This document shows positions 35,330 through 44,067 of a stretch of 64,000 bases of DNA, one piece after another. The number at the start of each line of letters is the position of its first letter. Position 1 is the first letter of the stretch. The stretch is from Achromobacter agilis (GTDB lineage: Bacteria > Pseudomonadota > Gammaproteobacteria > Burkholderiales > Burkholderiaceae_B): assembly GCF_900496965.1 (NCBI RefSeq), contig NZ_UFQB01000027.1, forward strand, positions 26,230 through 90,229. Reading direction: 5' to 3'. The notes beneath the pieces are model-generated. The model worked only from the letters and a program-made list of their open reading frames with translations, was not told the DNA's origin and ran no database searches. The translations under genes were made by a program, and so were the position numbers.

Positions 35330-36863
35330 TCAACGGCGCATGAATTCCGGCGAGGCCAGCAGGTAAGTGTTGGCGTTCTTGGCGGATTTGGCTTGCGCGA
35401 TGGCCCCGCGCGTGGCGGGCGAGAGCCCCTCGAACAGGCCGTTGCCGGCATTCGCCTTCAGCAGGTGAGGAACGCGTGGCAGCTCGGCCGGGGGGGGGGC
35501 CGGCGCCCTCCTTGTAGAAGAGCTGGGGCGAAGCAGCGATGACGCTGGCGACCTCGAAGCGCGTCGTCATCTGGCCCGATCCCGCCCAGTCGGACTGGCT
35601 CATGGGATAGCCGTCCGGCGTGAGGCGCTGGTTCAGGGGCTGGCCGAGCTGCCTCAGCATGCCGACGCCCATCTTCGGATTCAGGATGGGCGGCATGCCG
35701 CCATAGGCCAGCCGCAACGAGGAATAGACGTAATGCACGGGGTCCTTGAATACCCCCTTCTTCAGGGATGCGGAAAACTCCGGTGAATCGAACAGCGTCT
35801 TGAGCGTGGCGGCGATGTCGCCGTCGGTGGCCAGAAATGTCTTGCTCATCTTGTCGACGAGCGCGGCGGCAGGCGCGTCGCCCGTGAAGTACACCGCAAG
35901 CTTCCCGCTGATGTGCCTGGCGGTCGCCGGGTTGCGCGCCAGCAGTTCGGCGGCCTTGTCGACCTCGGACATGCCGGCCCCGACGATGCGGTGGCCGAGG
36001 AAGCGCTTCTCGCCGAAATCGTGGCGTGCGGGATTGAAGAGGAACAGCCCCTCCTGGACGACCTTGTCGCGCCATTCGGGCTTGACCTTCGGCGGTTGGG
36101 GCTTGTTGCTGATGCCCAGCCCGGTCAGGATGCGGGCCAGTTCCTGCACATCCGTCTGCGAGTAGCCGCCGCCTACGCCCAGCGTGTGCAGCTCCATCAG
36201 TTCACGCGCGTAGTTTTCGTTGATCTTGCCGGCGGCGTTCTGCGTGTTGTCCAGGTAGATCAGCATCGCCGGCGCGCGCATCGTGGCCGAAAGCAGGTCC
36301 CGGAACTTGCCCAGCGCGTGCGGACGGATGGCGCGGTCTTCGTACTGCGACAGGAAGATGCCCACGTCGCCTTTATTCAGGTCGACGTTGAAATGGTTCA
36401 TCCAGAACCAGGCCATCTGGTCCTGCAGCTGGTTGGCCGAATAGAGCGCGCGCCACAGGGCGCGGTCGTTGACTTCCGCGGCGCGCCGGATCGAGAACCG
36501 CCGCGCTTCGCGCATGGCCTCGACCTTCTCGTCGGGCGGCAGCTTGTTCGCCTGTTGCCGCATGCCGATCTGCGTGGCCCGCGCCGCTTCGTCGGATGTG
36601 CGCGAAATCGAGAGCGCGTCGATGCGCTGCTGCACAGCGACCGGCAGCTTGCCCGGGGGCGCGGGATGCAGCTGCGCGTGCAGGTAGCGTTCCGCGCCGA
36701 CTTGTTGCATGCGGGCCAGTTCCACGGGCGTGGCGCCCCAGGTCACGCGGTTGACCAGCGCCGCATCGCGCGCTTTGGCGTCGATGTCCGCCTGGGCCAG
36801 GGCGCCGGCGGCCAGCGGAAGCAATAGCAAGGGCAGGGCGCGGCGGAGACGGGATGGCAGCAT
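35330..36863 (-). pseudogene. DUF1800 protein, frameshifted at a run of ten C
   Basis: Reading from ATG 36863 (AAGGAAGG upstream), the product has a signal peptide (MLPSRLRRALPLLLLPLAAGALAQ) and a full DUF1800 body (NRVTWGATPVELARMQQVG, MAWFWMNHFNVDLNKGDVG, YARELMELHTLGVGGGYSQTDVQELARILTG). At 35490-35499 the coding strand has C10. The actual frame then reads into unrelated GC-rich sequence and on into the DUF1501 gene start, ending at 35256. Removing one C restores a family-like end, QAKSAKNANTYLLASPEFMRR, with stop at 35330-35332. It is either a phase-off state, a real mutation, or a sequencing error. Confidence 0.85.
35490..35499 (-). repeat. Poly-G/C tract (10 nt) inside the DUF1800 coding region
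   Basis: Ten G on the plus strand. Nine (or twelve) would give an intact reading frame. Homopolymers of this length are prone to slipped-strand change. Confidence 0.95.
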
Positions 36864-37075
36864 GGGATGGAAACCTTCCTTGAGGCCGATCGAGGTGTGA
36901 CAGGATAATCGCCGGGAAATTCCGCGCCGCGCATGTCTTGCAACGCAAGGAAACGGATCGCATCCGGCTTTCGCCATTATCCCCGCGCGTATTGCGGGGC
37001 CATTGCCCGGGCCGCAGCGGGTCCGTCCTATCATGTGTGGTGAGGGAACATGCAAGCGCCTGAAGGAGGGCGGCA

Positions 37076-37405
37076 ATGGAAGGGATGATCGAGCGCCTCG
37101 AGGCGATGCTGGCCAAAGGAACGGACAACATGCTGTTGCGATTTTCCTTGGGCAAGGCCTATGCGGAACAGGATTGTTTTCGAGAGGCCGAAGAACATCT
37201 GCGCGCCGCGCTCGTGTTCGATCCGGCTTATTCGGTCGCCTGGAAGTGGCTGGGCAAGGCGTGCCTGGGCCAAGGCGACAAGGCGGGCGCGCGCGCTGCC
37301 TGGGAATCCGGCCTGCAAGCCGCGCATGCGCGCGGCGACCAGCAGGTGGTGAAGGAATTGCAGGTGTTTCTCAAGCGCCTGGACAAGGAGGCCGCGGCCA
37401 GCTGA
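37076..37405 (+). CDS. Small TPR-repeat protein
   Basis: The 109-aa product has about two tetratricopeptide repeats (MLLRFSLGKAYAEQDCFREAEEHLRAALVFDPAY and SVAWKWLGKACLGQGDKAGARAAWESGLQAA) with no signal peptide, so it is cytoplasmic. AGGAGGGCGG precedes the ATG. It would serve as a protein-binding adapter; the partner is unknown. Divergent from the DUF1800 gene. Confidence 0.83.
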   Translation: MEGMIERLEAMLAKGTDNMLLRFSLGKAYAEQDCFREAEEHLRAALVFDPAYSVAWKWLGKACLGQGDKAGARAAWESGLQAAHARGDQQVVKELQVFLKRLDKEAAAS

Positions 37406-37747
37406 GACCCGCGGCGCCGTTTCCCAGCGCCGCGAGTTCGCGCGAGAGTTCGCGCAGATTGCGCAGCCGGAGCAGCGTGTTCATGGAAGTCCAGGGGCGG
37501 ATCGGCCTGCGGCGGGCTCGCTCGGATGAGGCTGGCATTCTATCTTGCGCCGATATCCGCTGGGCGGCGGCGCGAGGGCCCGCGCGGCTTGGAAGACGAT
37601 GTAAAAACTACGAGTAGATGTGTCCAGGCGGGCGCGGCGGGGCCGAGCAGCCGTCAAACCATGAAACACGCTGGGGTTTCTTACGTATTGACGCGGCAGG
37701 GGCCTCGCCATGTAATCCAAGTAAACGACTAGAGACAAGTGAACGCT
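37406..37747. promoter_or_regulatory. 342-bp intergenic region with a strong sigma-70-like promoter
   Basis: TTGACG (37688-37693) and TGTAAT (37711-37716) are separated by exactly 17 bp and read towards the CoA transferase gene, whose ATG is at 37748. The rest of the region holds no gene or repeat I can support; short open frames here lack family-like sequence. Confidence 0.6.
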
Positions 37748-39196
37748 ATGGGAAATCTGATGGACCTGCGCCCGTCCTTTCTGAAAGGCCGCGCTCCTGG
37801 CGGCAAAACGTCGCTCGATGCCTTGCAGAAGCTCTGGCGCTCGGTCGACCTGCCGGGCGAGTCATTGAGCCATATCGTGCTGACAGGCGCGGACCCGGTC
37901 CTTCCCTCGTCTTTTGCCGTCGGCGCGGCGGCGCAGGCCAGCATGGCCGCGGCCGCCCTGGCCGCCGCCGAGATCTGGCACTTGCGCGGCGGCACCAGGC
38001 AGCAGGTAAGCGTCGACATGCTGCACGCGGCGCAGGAATGCCGCAGCTACTTCAAGATCAACGGCGTTACGCCCAACCCCTGGGATCCCATCACCGGCCT
38101 GTACCGTTGCGGCGATGGCAGCTGGGTCCGGATCCATGCCAATTTCGCTCACCATCGCGATGGCGCGCTCGCGTTGCTGGGCTGTCCGCCCGGCGACGGC
38201 GCAACGCGCGCGGCGGTCGAGCGCGCGCTGGAACGCTGGACCGCGCTGGATTTCGAGCAGGTGGCCGCCGATGCGGGCCTGGCCGTGTCCGCCATGCGCA
38301 GCTTCGACGAATGGGACCGCCACCCGCAATGCCAGGCGGTCGCGGCGCAGCCCTTGCTGACGATTGAACGCATCGGCGAAGCCGATCCGCGCCCCTTGCC
38401 CAAATACGGCCATGGCGCCCGGCCGCTCAGGGACATCCGCGTCCTTGACCTTACCCGCATCATCGCCGGGCCGGTTTGCGGCCGGGCCCTGGCGGCCTAC
38501 GGCGCCGACGTGATGCTGGTCAATTCCCCGCAACTGCCCAATATCGACAACATCATCGATACCAGCCGGGGCAAGCTTTCGGTGCTGGCCGACCTGGATA
38601 CGGCCGACGGCCGCATCGCCCTGGGCAACCTGCTGCGCAGCGCGCACGTGTTCGTGCAAGGCTACCGGCCCGGCGACCTGGCCGCGCTGGGTTTCGGTCC
38701 CCAGGACGCGGCGCGGATCCGTCCGGGCATCGTCTACGTATCCCTGTCCGCTTACGGCAATACGGGGCCCTGGGCCAACCGCCGCGGCTTCGATTCGCTG
38801 GTGCAGACGGCCACCGGTTTCAACCATGCCGAGGCGCAGGCCGCGGGCCAGGAAGCGCCCAAGCCGATGCCGATGCAGATCCTGGACCATGCGTCCGGCT
38901 ACCTGATGGCATTCGGCGCGCAGGCGGCGCTGGCGCGCCAGGCCACGGAAGGCGGCAGCTGGCATGTGCGGGTATCGCTGGCGCAGACCGCGCACTGGCT
39001 GCGCAGCCTGGGGCGCGTGGAAGGCGGCCTGGGATGTCCCATGCCGGCCATGGATGGCTTCCTGGAAACCGAGCCGTCCGGCTTCGGCGAATTGGTCGCG
39101 GTTCGCCACGCCGCGCATTTCTCAGAGACGCCGGCCCGCTGGACGCGCCCGTCCAGCCCGCCGGGCACCCACCCGACGGTTTGGCCATTCCACTAG
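37748..39196 (+). CDS. Class III CoA transferase-like protein with an extra partial lobe
   Basis: The 482-aa product is longer than usual (about 400). The typical family N-terminus, IRVLDLTRIIAGPVCGRALAAYGADVMLVN, appears only near residue 225, followed by RGKLSVLADL, FVQGYRPGDLAALGF and IVYVSLSAYGNTGPWANRRGFDSLVQTATG. The expected catalytic Asp is Asp380 in QILDHASGYLMAFGAQAAL. The first 220 residues resemble the family's C-terminal part (AAAEIWHLRGGTRQQVSVDML, GLYRCGDGSWVRIHANF) but lack a matching Asp. It looks like a duplicated, half-degenerate form. Substrate unknown; single gene with its own promoter. Confidence 0.85.
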   Translation: MGNLMDLRPSFLKGRAPGGKTSLDALQKLWRSVDLPGESLSHIVLTGADPVLPSSFAVGAAAQASMAAAALAAAEIWHLRGGTRQQVSVDMLHAAQECRSYFKINGVTPNPWDPITGLYRCGDGSWVRIHANFAHHRDGALALLGCPPGDGATRAAVERALERWTALDFEQVAADAGLAVSAMRSFDEWDRHPQCQAVAAQPLLTIERIGEADPRPLPKYGHGARPLRDIRVLDLTRIIAGPVCGRALAAYGADVMLVNSPQLPNIDNIIDTSRGKLSVLADLDTADGRIALGNLLRSAHVFVQGYRPGDLAALGFGPQDAARIRPGIVYVSLSAYGNTGPWANRRGFDSLVQTATGFNHAEAQAAGQEAPKPMPMQILDHASGYLMAFGAQAALARQATEGGSWHVRVSLAQTAHWLRSLGRVEGGLGCPMPAMDGFLETEPSGFGELVAVRHAAHFSETPARWTRPSSPPGTHPTVWPFH

Positions 39197-39211
39197 GGCT
39201 TGTCCATCTGC

Positions 39212-39748
39212 CTATTGCCGCGCCTTCCAGTCGCGCAGGGCGCGCATGGTGTTGGCGACGTGGGACTCGGGGCTCATGTCCGTGAATTCATAGAGGATCT
39301 TGCCTTGCGGCGAGATCACGTAGGAGACGCGCTGCGCGTACTCCGGACGCTTGTCGTGGACCGCGTCGTAGGCCGTCATGATCTTGCCGTCGCCATCGGC
39401 GGCCACCGCGAACTTGCTGCGGCACTCGCTGACCGAGAATTTGTTCAGGGTGTCGATGTTGTCGGTCGATACGCCGATGACCGTGGCGCCCAGGGACTTG
39501 TATTCGTCCGTGGCTTCGGCGAAGTTGTGCGCTTCGATCGTGCAGCCCTGCGTGAAGGCTGCCGGAAAGAAATACAGGACGACCGGGCCCTGTTTGAGCG
39601 CTTCGTTCAGCTTGAACGTGAAGACATTGCCGCCCAGCGAAGCCTGGGCGCTGAAGTCAGGCGCGGGCGCGCCCACCTTCAGCGCGGCATGGGCGGTCGT
39701 GCCGGCCAGCAGACCGCATAGCAATAACCAGGTGGCAGTGCGCTTCAT
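39212..39748 (-). CDS. Periplasmic peroxiredoxin (AhpC/TSA, Bcp-like)
   Basis: The 178-aa product has a signal peptide (MKRTATWLLLCGLLAGTTAHA) and a peroxiredoxin domain with peroxidatic Cys69 in FFPAAFTQGCTIEAH (PxxxTxxC). A second Cys in VSECRSKF may be resolving. AAGGAG is 6 bases before ATG 39748. It would reduce peroxides in the periplasm. It converges with the CoA transferase gene. Confidence 0.93.
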   Translation of the reverse strand: MKRTATWLLLCGLLAGTTAHAALKVGAPAPDFSAQASLGGNVFTFKLNEALKQGPVVLYFFPAAFTQGCTIEAHNFAEATDEYKSLGATVIGVSTDNIDTLNKFSVSECRSKFAVAADGDGKIMTAYDAVHDKRPEYAQRVSYVISPQGKILYEFTDMSPESHVANTMRALRDWKARQ

Positions 39749-39832
39749 CGGAATCTCCTTCAGTCTCTCGGGCCGCGGGGCGACCATTCTTCCTAATGTA
39801 GTCCCGCGATCGGCAAGGGTCCAGGGCGCCCG

Positions 39833-41245
39833 TTAGTCGCGTCCCGACGAGCCCCGGCCATTATTGCCGTCCCCGCGCGGCTGATCGCGCCCGCCGCCTT
39901 GCTGGCGAGACTGCTGCTGCGCCTGCTGCTCGCGCTGTTGTTGCTGGCGGGCCTGCTGCTGCGCCTGCTGCTCGCGCTGTTGTTGCTGGCGGGCCTGCTG
40001 CTGCGCCTGCTGATCGCGCTGCTGTTGCTGGCGGGCCTGTTGCTGTGCCTGCTGATCGCGCTGCTGTTGCTGGCGGGCCTGCTGCTGCGCCTGCTGGTCG
40101 CGCTGCTGTTGCTGGCGGGCCTGCTGCTGTGCCTGCTGATCGCGCTGCTGTTGCTGGCGAGACTGCTGCTGCGCCTGCTGGTCGCGCTGCTGTTGCTGGC
40201 GGGCCTGTTGCTGTGCCTGCTGATCGCGCTGCTGTTGCTGGCGGGCCTGCTGCTGCGCCTGCTGGTCGCGTTGCTGTTGCTGGCGGGCCTGCTGCTGCGC
40301 CTGCTGGTCGCGCGCCTGTTGCTGGCGGCCCTGTTGCTGGGCTTGTTGCTCCCGCGCCTGCTGGGCCTGCTGGGTGTCCCTGCGGCCGCTCTGGCCGTGA
40401 TCCTGGCCGCCGCGGCCATTGTCGGGTCCGTTGCCTTGCCGTGCGTCGTTGTCCGGACGGCGGCCATCGGACCGCCTGTCGTTGTCGGAGGCATGATCCA
40501 CGTAGGCCCGCGGCGGACGGCCCTTGTTGTGGTCGTAGAACTGGCTGCGGTCCTTGCCGGCATCCCGGACATAGCCGCGTTGCGCCTGGGTGGGCGGAGC
40601 ATGGCGTTCGTTGCGCGCGGCAGCCTCGCGGGGGTCGGCGCGGCGCTGGATGCCCGACGGACCGCCGTGGTAGCTGATGCGGCGGTTATCCACGTTGTTG
40701 ACCACCACGGTGTGGTTGTAGACGTTGGTGACGCGCGTGATGTTCACGTTCGTGACCGACCGGTTGTAGTAGAAGCGGTCGCGCTTCCAGTAGCCGCCCA
40801 CATAGCCCAGGCCCGTGTAGCCGAAGCCGTAATTGATGCCGCCGTAGAACCCCACGTGAGGGCCCCAGTAGCCGGCGTTCCAGATGTACAGGCCGTTCGC
40901 GAAGCCCCAGTAGCCCGGGGTCCAGAGCGCGCCAGCGTAGGGCGCAAGCACCCAGGCGCCCGGCACCCAGAAGAAGCCGTAGCGGTTGCGGCTCCAATAG
41001 CCCGGTACCCAGATATAGCCGTCCGCGGGGGCGGGCGGCTGGACATAGACGGGCAAGGGCGGCGGCGGTTCGGGGGTCCGGTCCACCAGCGCCAGATTGG
41101 CATCCGCCGGATCGCCGCCGTCATAGGCCGGGGCCGTCGGCGCTGGAGGCGGTTCATAGGTCTGCGCCGCTGCGCTGGCACAGATGGCCAACAGCACGGC
41201 CGCGGCCAGGGGCCGCGAATGGAGGGTCCGGGAGTAGGGAGTCAT
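39833..41245 (-). CDS. Secreted YXWGXW-repeat protein with a Gln-rich tandem-repeat tail
   Basis: The 470-aa product has a signal peptide (to about ASAAAQ), a region of Trp/Tyr/Gly motifs (GYIWVPGYWSRNRYGFFWVPG, LWTPGYWGFANGLYIWNAGYWG), and conserved VNITRVTNVYNHTVVVNNV. The last 150 residues are about ten copies of a 14-residue unit, RDQQAQQQARQQQQ, encoded by 42-bp repeats. The N-terminal part matches a YXWGXW family common in Burkholderiales, of unknown function and probably envelope-located. Start ATG 41245 begins the signal peptide. Confidence 0.88.
   Translation of the reverse strand: MTPYSRTLHSRPLAAAVLLAICASAAAQTYEPPPAPTAPAYDGGDPADANLALVDRTPEPPPPLPVYVQPPAPADGYIWVPGYWSRNRYGFFWVPGAWVLAPYAGALWTPGYWGFANGLYIWNAGYWGPHVGFYGGINYGFGYTGLGYVGGYWKRDRFYYNRSVTNVNITRVTNVYNHTVVVNNVDNRRISYHGGPSGIQRRADPREAAARNERHAPPTQAQRGYVRDAGKDRSQFYDHNKGRPPRAYVDHASDNDRRSDGRRPDNDARQGNGPDNGRGGQDHGQSGRRDTQQAQQAREQQAQQQGRQQQARDQQAQQQARQQQQRDQQAQQQARQQQQRDQQAQQQARQQQQRDQQAQQQSRQQQQRDQQAQQQARQQQQRDQQAQQQARQQQQRDQQAQQQARQQQQRDQQAQQQARQQQQREQQAQQQARQQQQREQQAQQQSRQQGGGRDQPRGDGNNGRGSSGRD
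39900..40316 (-). repeat. 42-bp coding minisatellite, about ten copies
   Basis: Each unit encodes RDQQAQQQARQQQQ with few changes (D/E and A/S substitutions). Since 42 is a multiple of three, copy changes would keep the frame and only alter tail length. Confidence 0.93.
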
Positions 41246-41276
41246 GGTTTTTTCCTTTGCGCAACAAGCGCGCGGA

Positions 41277-41441
41277 TCAGTAGCCACGATAGTAGTAATG
41301 GGGGGAGGGGTAGGCCGGATAGTAGTAATGCGGCGTGTAATAGACGGGAGCCGGGCGGTAGTAAGCCGGCCGGGCCGGGACCACGACACATCCGGTCAAG
41401 GCGCTGGACATGGCCAGCATCAGCAACAGACTCTTCTTCAT
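41277..41441 (-). CDS. Small Tyr/Pro-rich lipoprotein
   Basis: The 54-aa product starts MKKSLLLMLAMSSALTGC, a lipoprotein signal with lipobox LTGC (Cys18). The mature part is VVVPARPAYYRPAPVYYTPH followed by repeated HYYYPAY/HYYYRGY motifs. CAGGAG lies 7-8 bases before the ATG. It is 31 bp upstream of the YXWGXW gene on the same strand, so the two are probably an operon. Many Burkholderiales genomes carry similar tiny Tyr-rich lipoproteins. The function is unknown. Confidence 0.8.
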   Translation of the reverse strand: MKKSLLLMLAMSSALTGCVVVPARPAYYRPAPVYYTPHYYYPAYPSPHYYYRGY

Positions 41442-41912
41442 CTTGCAACTCCTGCCGAACGCCAGGCGCAGCTTGCGCCCTGATTGCGTTCGTAAGGATT
41501 AGGCCATAGGCCTGTGCTTGGAGTTCTGGACTGTAATCGTTCCGAAACAGCTTTCGGGTGACGGATGTTTGCGTCCGCGTGACCGTTGATTTCGTTCGTA
41601 TCAAGATGGGAGCCCCCACGCTGCGCACGCGTTGCGTGCTTGCTGCCCCCTGAGGGGGCTGCGCCGCCTTGGGAGCGGCCCGGCGGAAGGTGTGTGCCCC
41701 CACGCTGCGCATGCTTTGCATGCTTGCTGCCCCCCAAGGGGGCTGCGCCGCCTTGGGAACGGCCCGGCGGCGGCGCGGCTATTTTTGCGAGGAGCCGCAA
41801 AACAGCCTTCTGTTCAAGGCATTCGCTGCGCTGCAAAGCAGTTGCCTCTCCGGCGCACTGACTACGCTTGCTTGGTGAGAACACCTTTACGCCGCATATT
41901 TCGGCGCTTGGC
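41442..41912. repeat. Intergenic region with two direct copies of a GC-rich dispersed repeat
   Basis: Copy 1 begins near 41611 and copy 2 near 41699. Each runs CCCCCACGCTGCGCA, a TTGC/TGCTTGCTGCCCCC motif, then GGGGGCTGCGCCGCCTTGG and CGGCCCGGCGG. Related copies occur at 62.6-63.0 kb and inverted at 63.7-63.9 kb. The left part (41455-41600) should contain the promoter of the small lipoprotein/YXWGXW operon. Open frames across the repeats are spurious. Confidence 0.8.
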
Positions 41913-41944
41913 AAAAAAATAGGGGCCGCCTGAGCGACCCCTAT
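41913..41944 (-). terminator. Rho-independent terminator of doxX
   Basis: On the minus strand ATAGGGGTCG (41944-41935) pairs with GGCGGCCCCTAT (41930-41919) with one mismatch, then runs into seven T (41919-41913). Confidence 0.88.
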
Positions 41945-41970
41945 CCGATGCTAGCCGTGTGTGGCGGGCT

Positions 41971-42378
41971 TTAGTTCCAGCGGCCGCCGTTGCCGGCGAG
42001 GCTGAAACGGCCGGCGCCCATGAAGGCGATGGCCAGGCCGGTGAAGAGGAACATGCCTTGCAGTTCCAGCGCCCAGCCGCCATTGTTGGTCAGGCTGCTG
42101 ATCTGGCCGGAGTGCGCCAGCAAGATGGCAACGACCATGTTGATGGCGATGAGCAGGCCGCCCAGCCGGGTGTAGACGCCGACGATGATGAGGACCGGCG
42201 CAATGATTTCGCCGACGTAGGCGCCGTAGGCCAGGAAGCCGGGCAGGCCATGCGAAGACAGCATGCCGCTGATGCCGCCGACGCCGCCGCCGGTCAGTTT
42301 GAACAGGCCGTGCAGCAGTATCAGGATGCCGAGGGTCAGACGCAGGATCAGTTTGCCGGTGTCATCGGACTTGATCAT
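41971..42378 (-). CDS. DoxX-family membrane protein
   Basis: The 135-aa product has four hydrophobic helices. LILRLTLGILILLHGLFKLTGG and GEIIAPVLIIVGVYTRLGGLLIAINMVVAILLAH are the family signature. DoxX proteins are small membrane subunits linked to quinone or thiol oxidation in some organisms, but most bacterial members have no proven role. Single gene with its own terminator. Confidence 0.9.
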   Translation of the reverse strand: MIKSDDTGKLILRLTLGILILLHGLFKLTGGGVGGISGMLSSHGLPGFLAYGAYVGEIIAPVLIIVGVYTRLGGLLIAINMVVAILLAHSGQISSLTNNGGWALELQGMFLFTGLAIAFMGAGRFSLAGNGGRWN

Positions 42379-42585
42379 GGTGGGTTCTCTTCTAATGGTT
42401 GAAAGGGACAGCGGCCGTTGGAGCGGATTGCGAGCCTTTTGGTTCCGCGCCCGGCGGGCCCCGCAAGAGCTGGGCCTGAACCGGGGACGGGCCGGGCCAT
42501 TATTGCAAAACCCGATCAAAATCATCAAGCATTTGTCGTGGCGCCGCGACGCTTTTCAACAAATGCTTACCGACGGGGCAGGCGC

Positions 42586-43974
42586 TCAGAATTCTTCCAG
42601 GAAGCGCATGCGGAAGCGGCGCCCCTTGATGTTGCTGTTGGACAGGCGCGAGAAGGCCTGCTTGGCGATCTGGCGGTCCAGCGCCACGTAGGAGACGAAT
42701 TCGCCGATATTGATCTTGCCGACCTGCTCGAACGCCAGGCCGCCGTCGCCGGTCAGGGCGCCCAGGAGGTCGCCGGGACGTAGCTTGTCTTTCTTGCCGC
42801 CCTGGATGCACAGGGTGATCATCGGCGCGCGCAGCGGGCGGTCCGCCTTGGGCCGCAGCGACTTGATGTCGGCCCAGACCAGCGGCGAGCCCTGGTACTG
42901 CTCGATCAGGTTGGCCCAGCGCATTTCGTCGGGCGAGCACAGGCTGAGCGCCAGGCCTTTCTGCTCGCCGCGGCCGCTGCGCCCGATGCGGTGCACGTGG
43001 ACTTCGGTGTCCTTGGTCACGTCCACATTGATGACGGCGCCCAGGTTCTGGATATCCAGGCCCCGGGCAGCCACGTCGGTGGCGACCAATACGGCGCAGC
43101 TCTGGTTGGCGAACTGGATCAGGATTTCATCGCGTTCGCGCTGTTCCAGGTCGCCGTTGAGCGCCTGGGCGCTGATACCCTCGGCCTGCAGGCGTTCGAC
43201 CAGGTCGTGGCTGCGCACCTTGGTATTGCAGAACGCCAACGTGGACGCCGGCCGGAAATGCGCCAGCAGGCGGGCCACGGCGTCGAGCCGGTCGCGGTCG
43301 TCGATTTCGTAGAAGATCTGTTCGATGCGGCTGGCATCGTGCTGCGCCTCGACCTTGGCTTCGGCGGGGTTGCGCAGGAAACGCGCGGCCAGCTTGCGGA
43401 TGTTGTCGGGATAAGTGGCCGAGAACAGCAGCGTCTGGCGCTTGACCGGGCAATGCGAGGCGATGGCGACGATATCGTCATAGAAGCCCATGTCGACCAT
43501 CCGGTCGGCCTCGTCCAGCACCAGGGTGGTCAGGTTGGACAGGTCCAGGCTGCCGCGCGCCAGGTGATCCTGGATGCGGCCGGGCGTGCCCACCACCAGG
43601 TGCGTGCCGCGGGCCAGCGATTCGGCCTGGGGACGCGCGGCGGCGCCGCCGCACAGGGTCAGGATCTTGACGTTGGCGATCTGCCGGGCCAGGCGGCGCA
43701 GTTCCTGGGCGACCTGGTCGGCCAGCTCGCGCGTGGGGCACAGCACCAGTGCCTGCGGCACCAGGCGGGAGGGGTCCAGCTTCTGCAGCACGCCCAGGCC
43801 GAATGCCGCGGTCTTGCCGCTGCCGGTCTTGGCTTGCGCGATGAGGTCGCGGCCGTCCAGGATCAGCGGCAGGCTTTGCGCCTGGATGGGCGTCATTTGC
43901 TCGAAACCCAGGCTTTGCAGGTTGTCCAGCAGGGCCGGCAAGAGGGGCAGGGAGGTGAAGGGGCTGTTGGTCAC
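42586..43974 (-). CDS. dbpA: ATP-dependent RNA helicase DbpA
   Basis: The 462-aa DEAD-box helicase acts in large-subunit ribosome assembly at 23S rRNA hairpin 92. Motifs are AQAKTGSGKTAAF, PTRELADQVA, TPGRIQDHL, LDEADRMVDMGF, LFSATYP, ATDVAARGLDI and HRIGRSGRGEQKG. The C-terminal DbpA RNA-binding domain follows (about 385-462, ITLCIQGGKKDKLRPGDLLGALTGDGGL). That domain separates it from other DEAD-box proteins. Confidence 0.95.
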   Translation of the reverse strand: MTNSPFTSLPLLPALLDNLQSLGFEQMTPIQAQSLPLILDGRDLIAQAKTGSGKTAAFGLGVLQKLDPSRLVPQALVLCPTRELADQVAQELRRLARQIANVKILTLCGGAAARPQAESLARGTHLVVGTPGRIQDHLARGSLDLSNLTTLVLDEADRMVDMGFYDDIVAIASHCPVKRQTLLFSATYPDNIRKLAARFLRNPAEAKVEAQHDASRIEQIFYEIDDRDRLDAVARLLAHFRPASTLAFCNTKVRSHDLVERLQAEGISAQALNGDLEQRERDEILIQFANQSCAVLVATDVAARGLDIQNLGAVINVDVTKDTEVHVHRIGRSGRGEQKGLALSLCSPDEMRWANLIEQYQGSPLVWADIKSLRPKADRPLRAPMITLCIQGGKKDKLRPGDLLGALTGDGGLAFEQVGKINIGEFVSYVALDRQIAKQAFSRLSNSNIKGRRFRMRFLEEF

Positions 43975-44067
43975 GATAGGGGGGAAAAGGCGCTTTTCGG
44001 CGGGCGGGAGGCCCGGCGGGGACGAAATGTCCGATATGTCCGAGAGTGTACCGCCTGGCGCCGCAGG

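Noticed and set aside
37481..37738. 85-codon minus-strand frame in the 37.4-37.7 kb gap
   Set aside because: No ribosome binding site, no recognisable domain, and it runs across the good promoter for the CoA transferase gene.
39899..41509. Long plus-strand open frame (536 codons) rich in Leu and Ala
   Set aside because: It is the antisense of the YXWGXW gene. Its length comes from the 42-bp repeat lacking stops on both strands; no ribosome binding site or family similarity.
41586..41922. Short frames with repeated [16 protein letters not shown]
   Set aside because: Translation of the dispersed intergenic repeat; the same peptide arises from repeat copies at 62.6 and 63.8 kb and no start signals exist.
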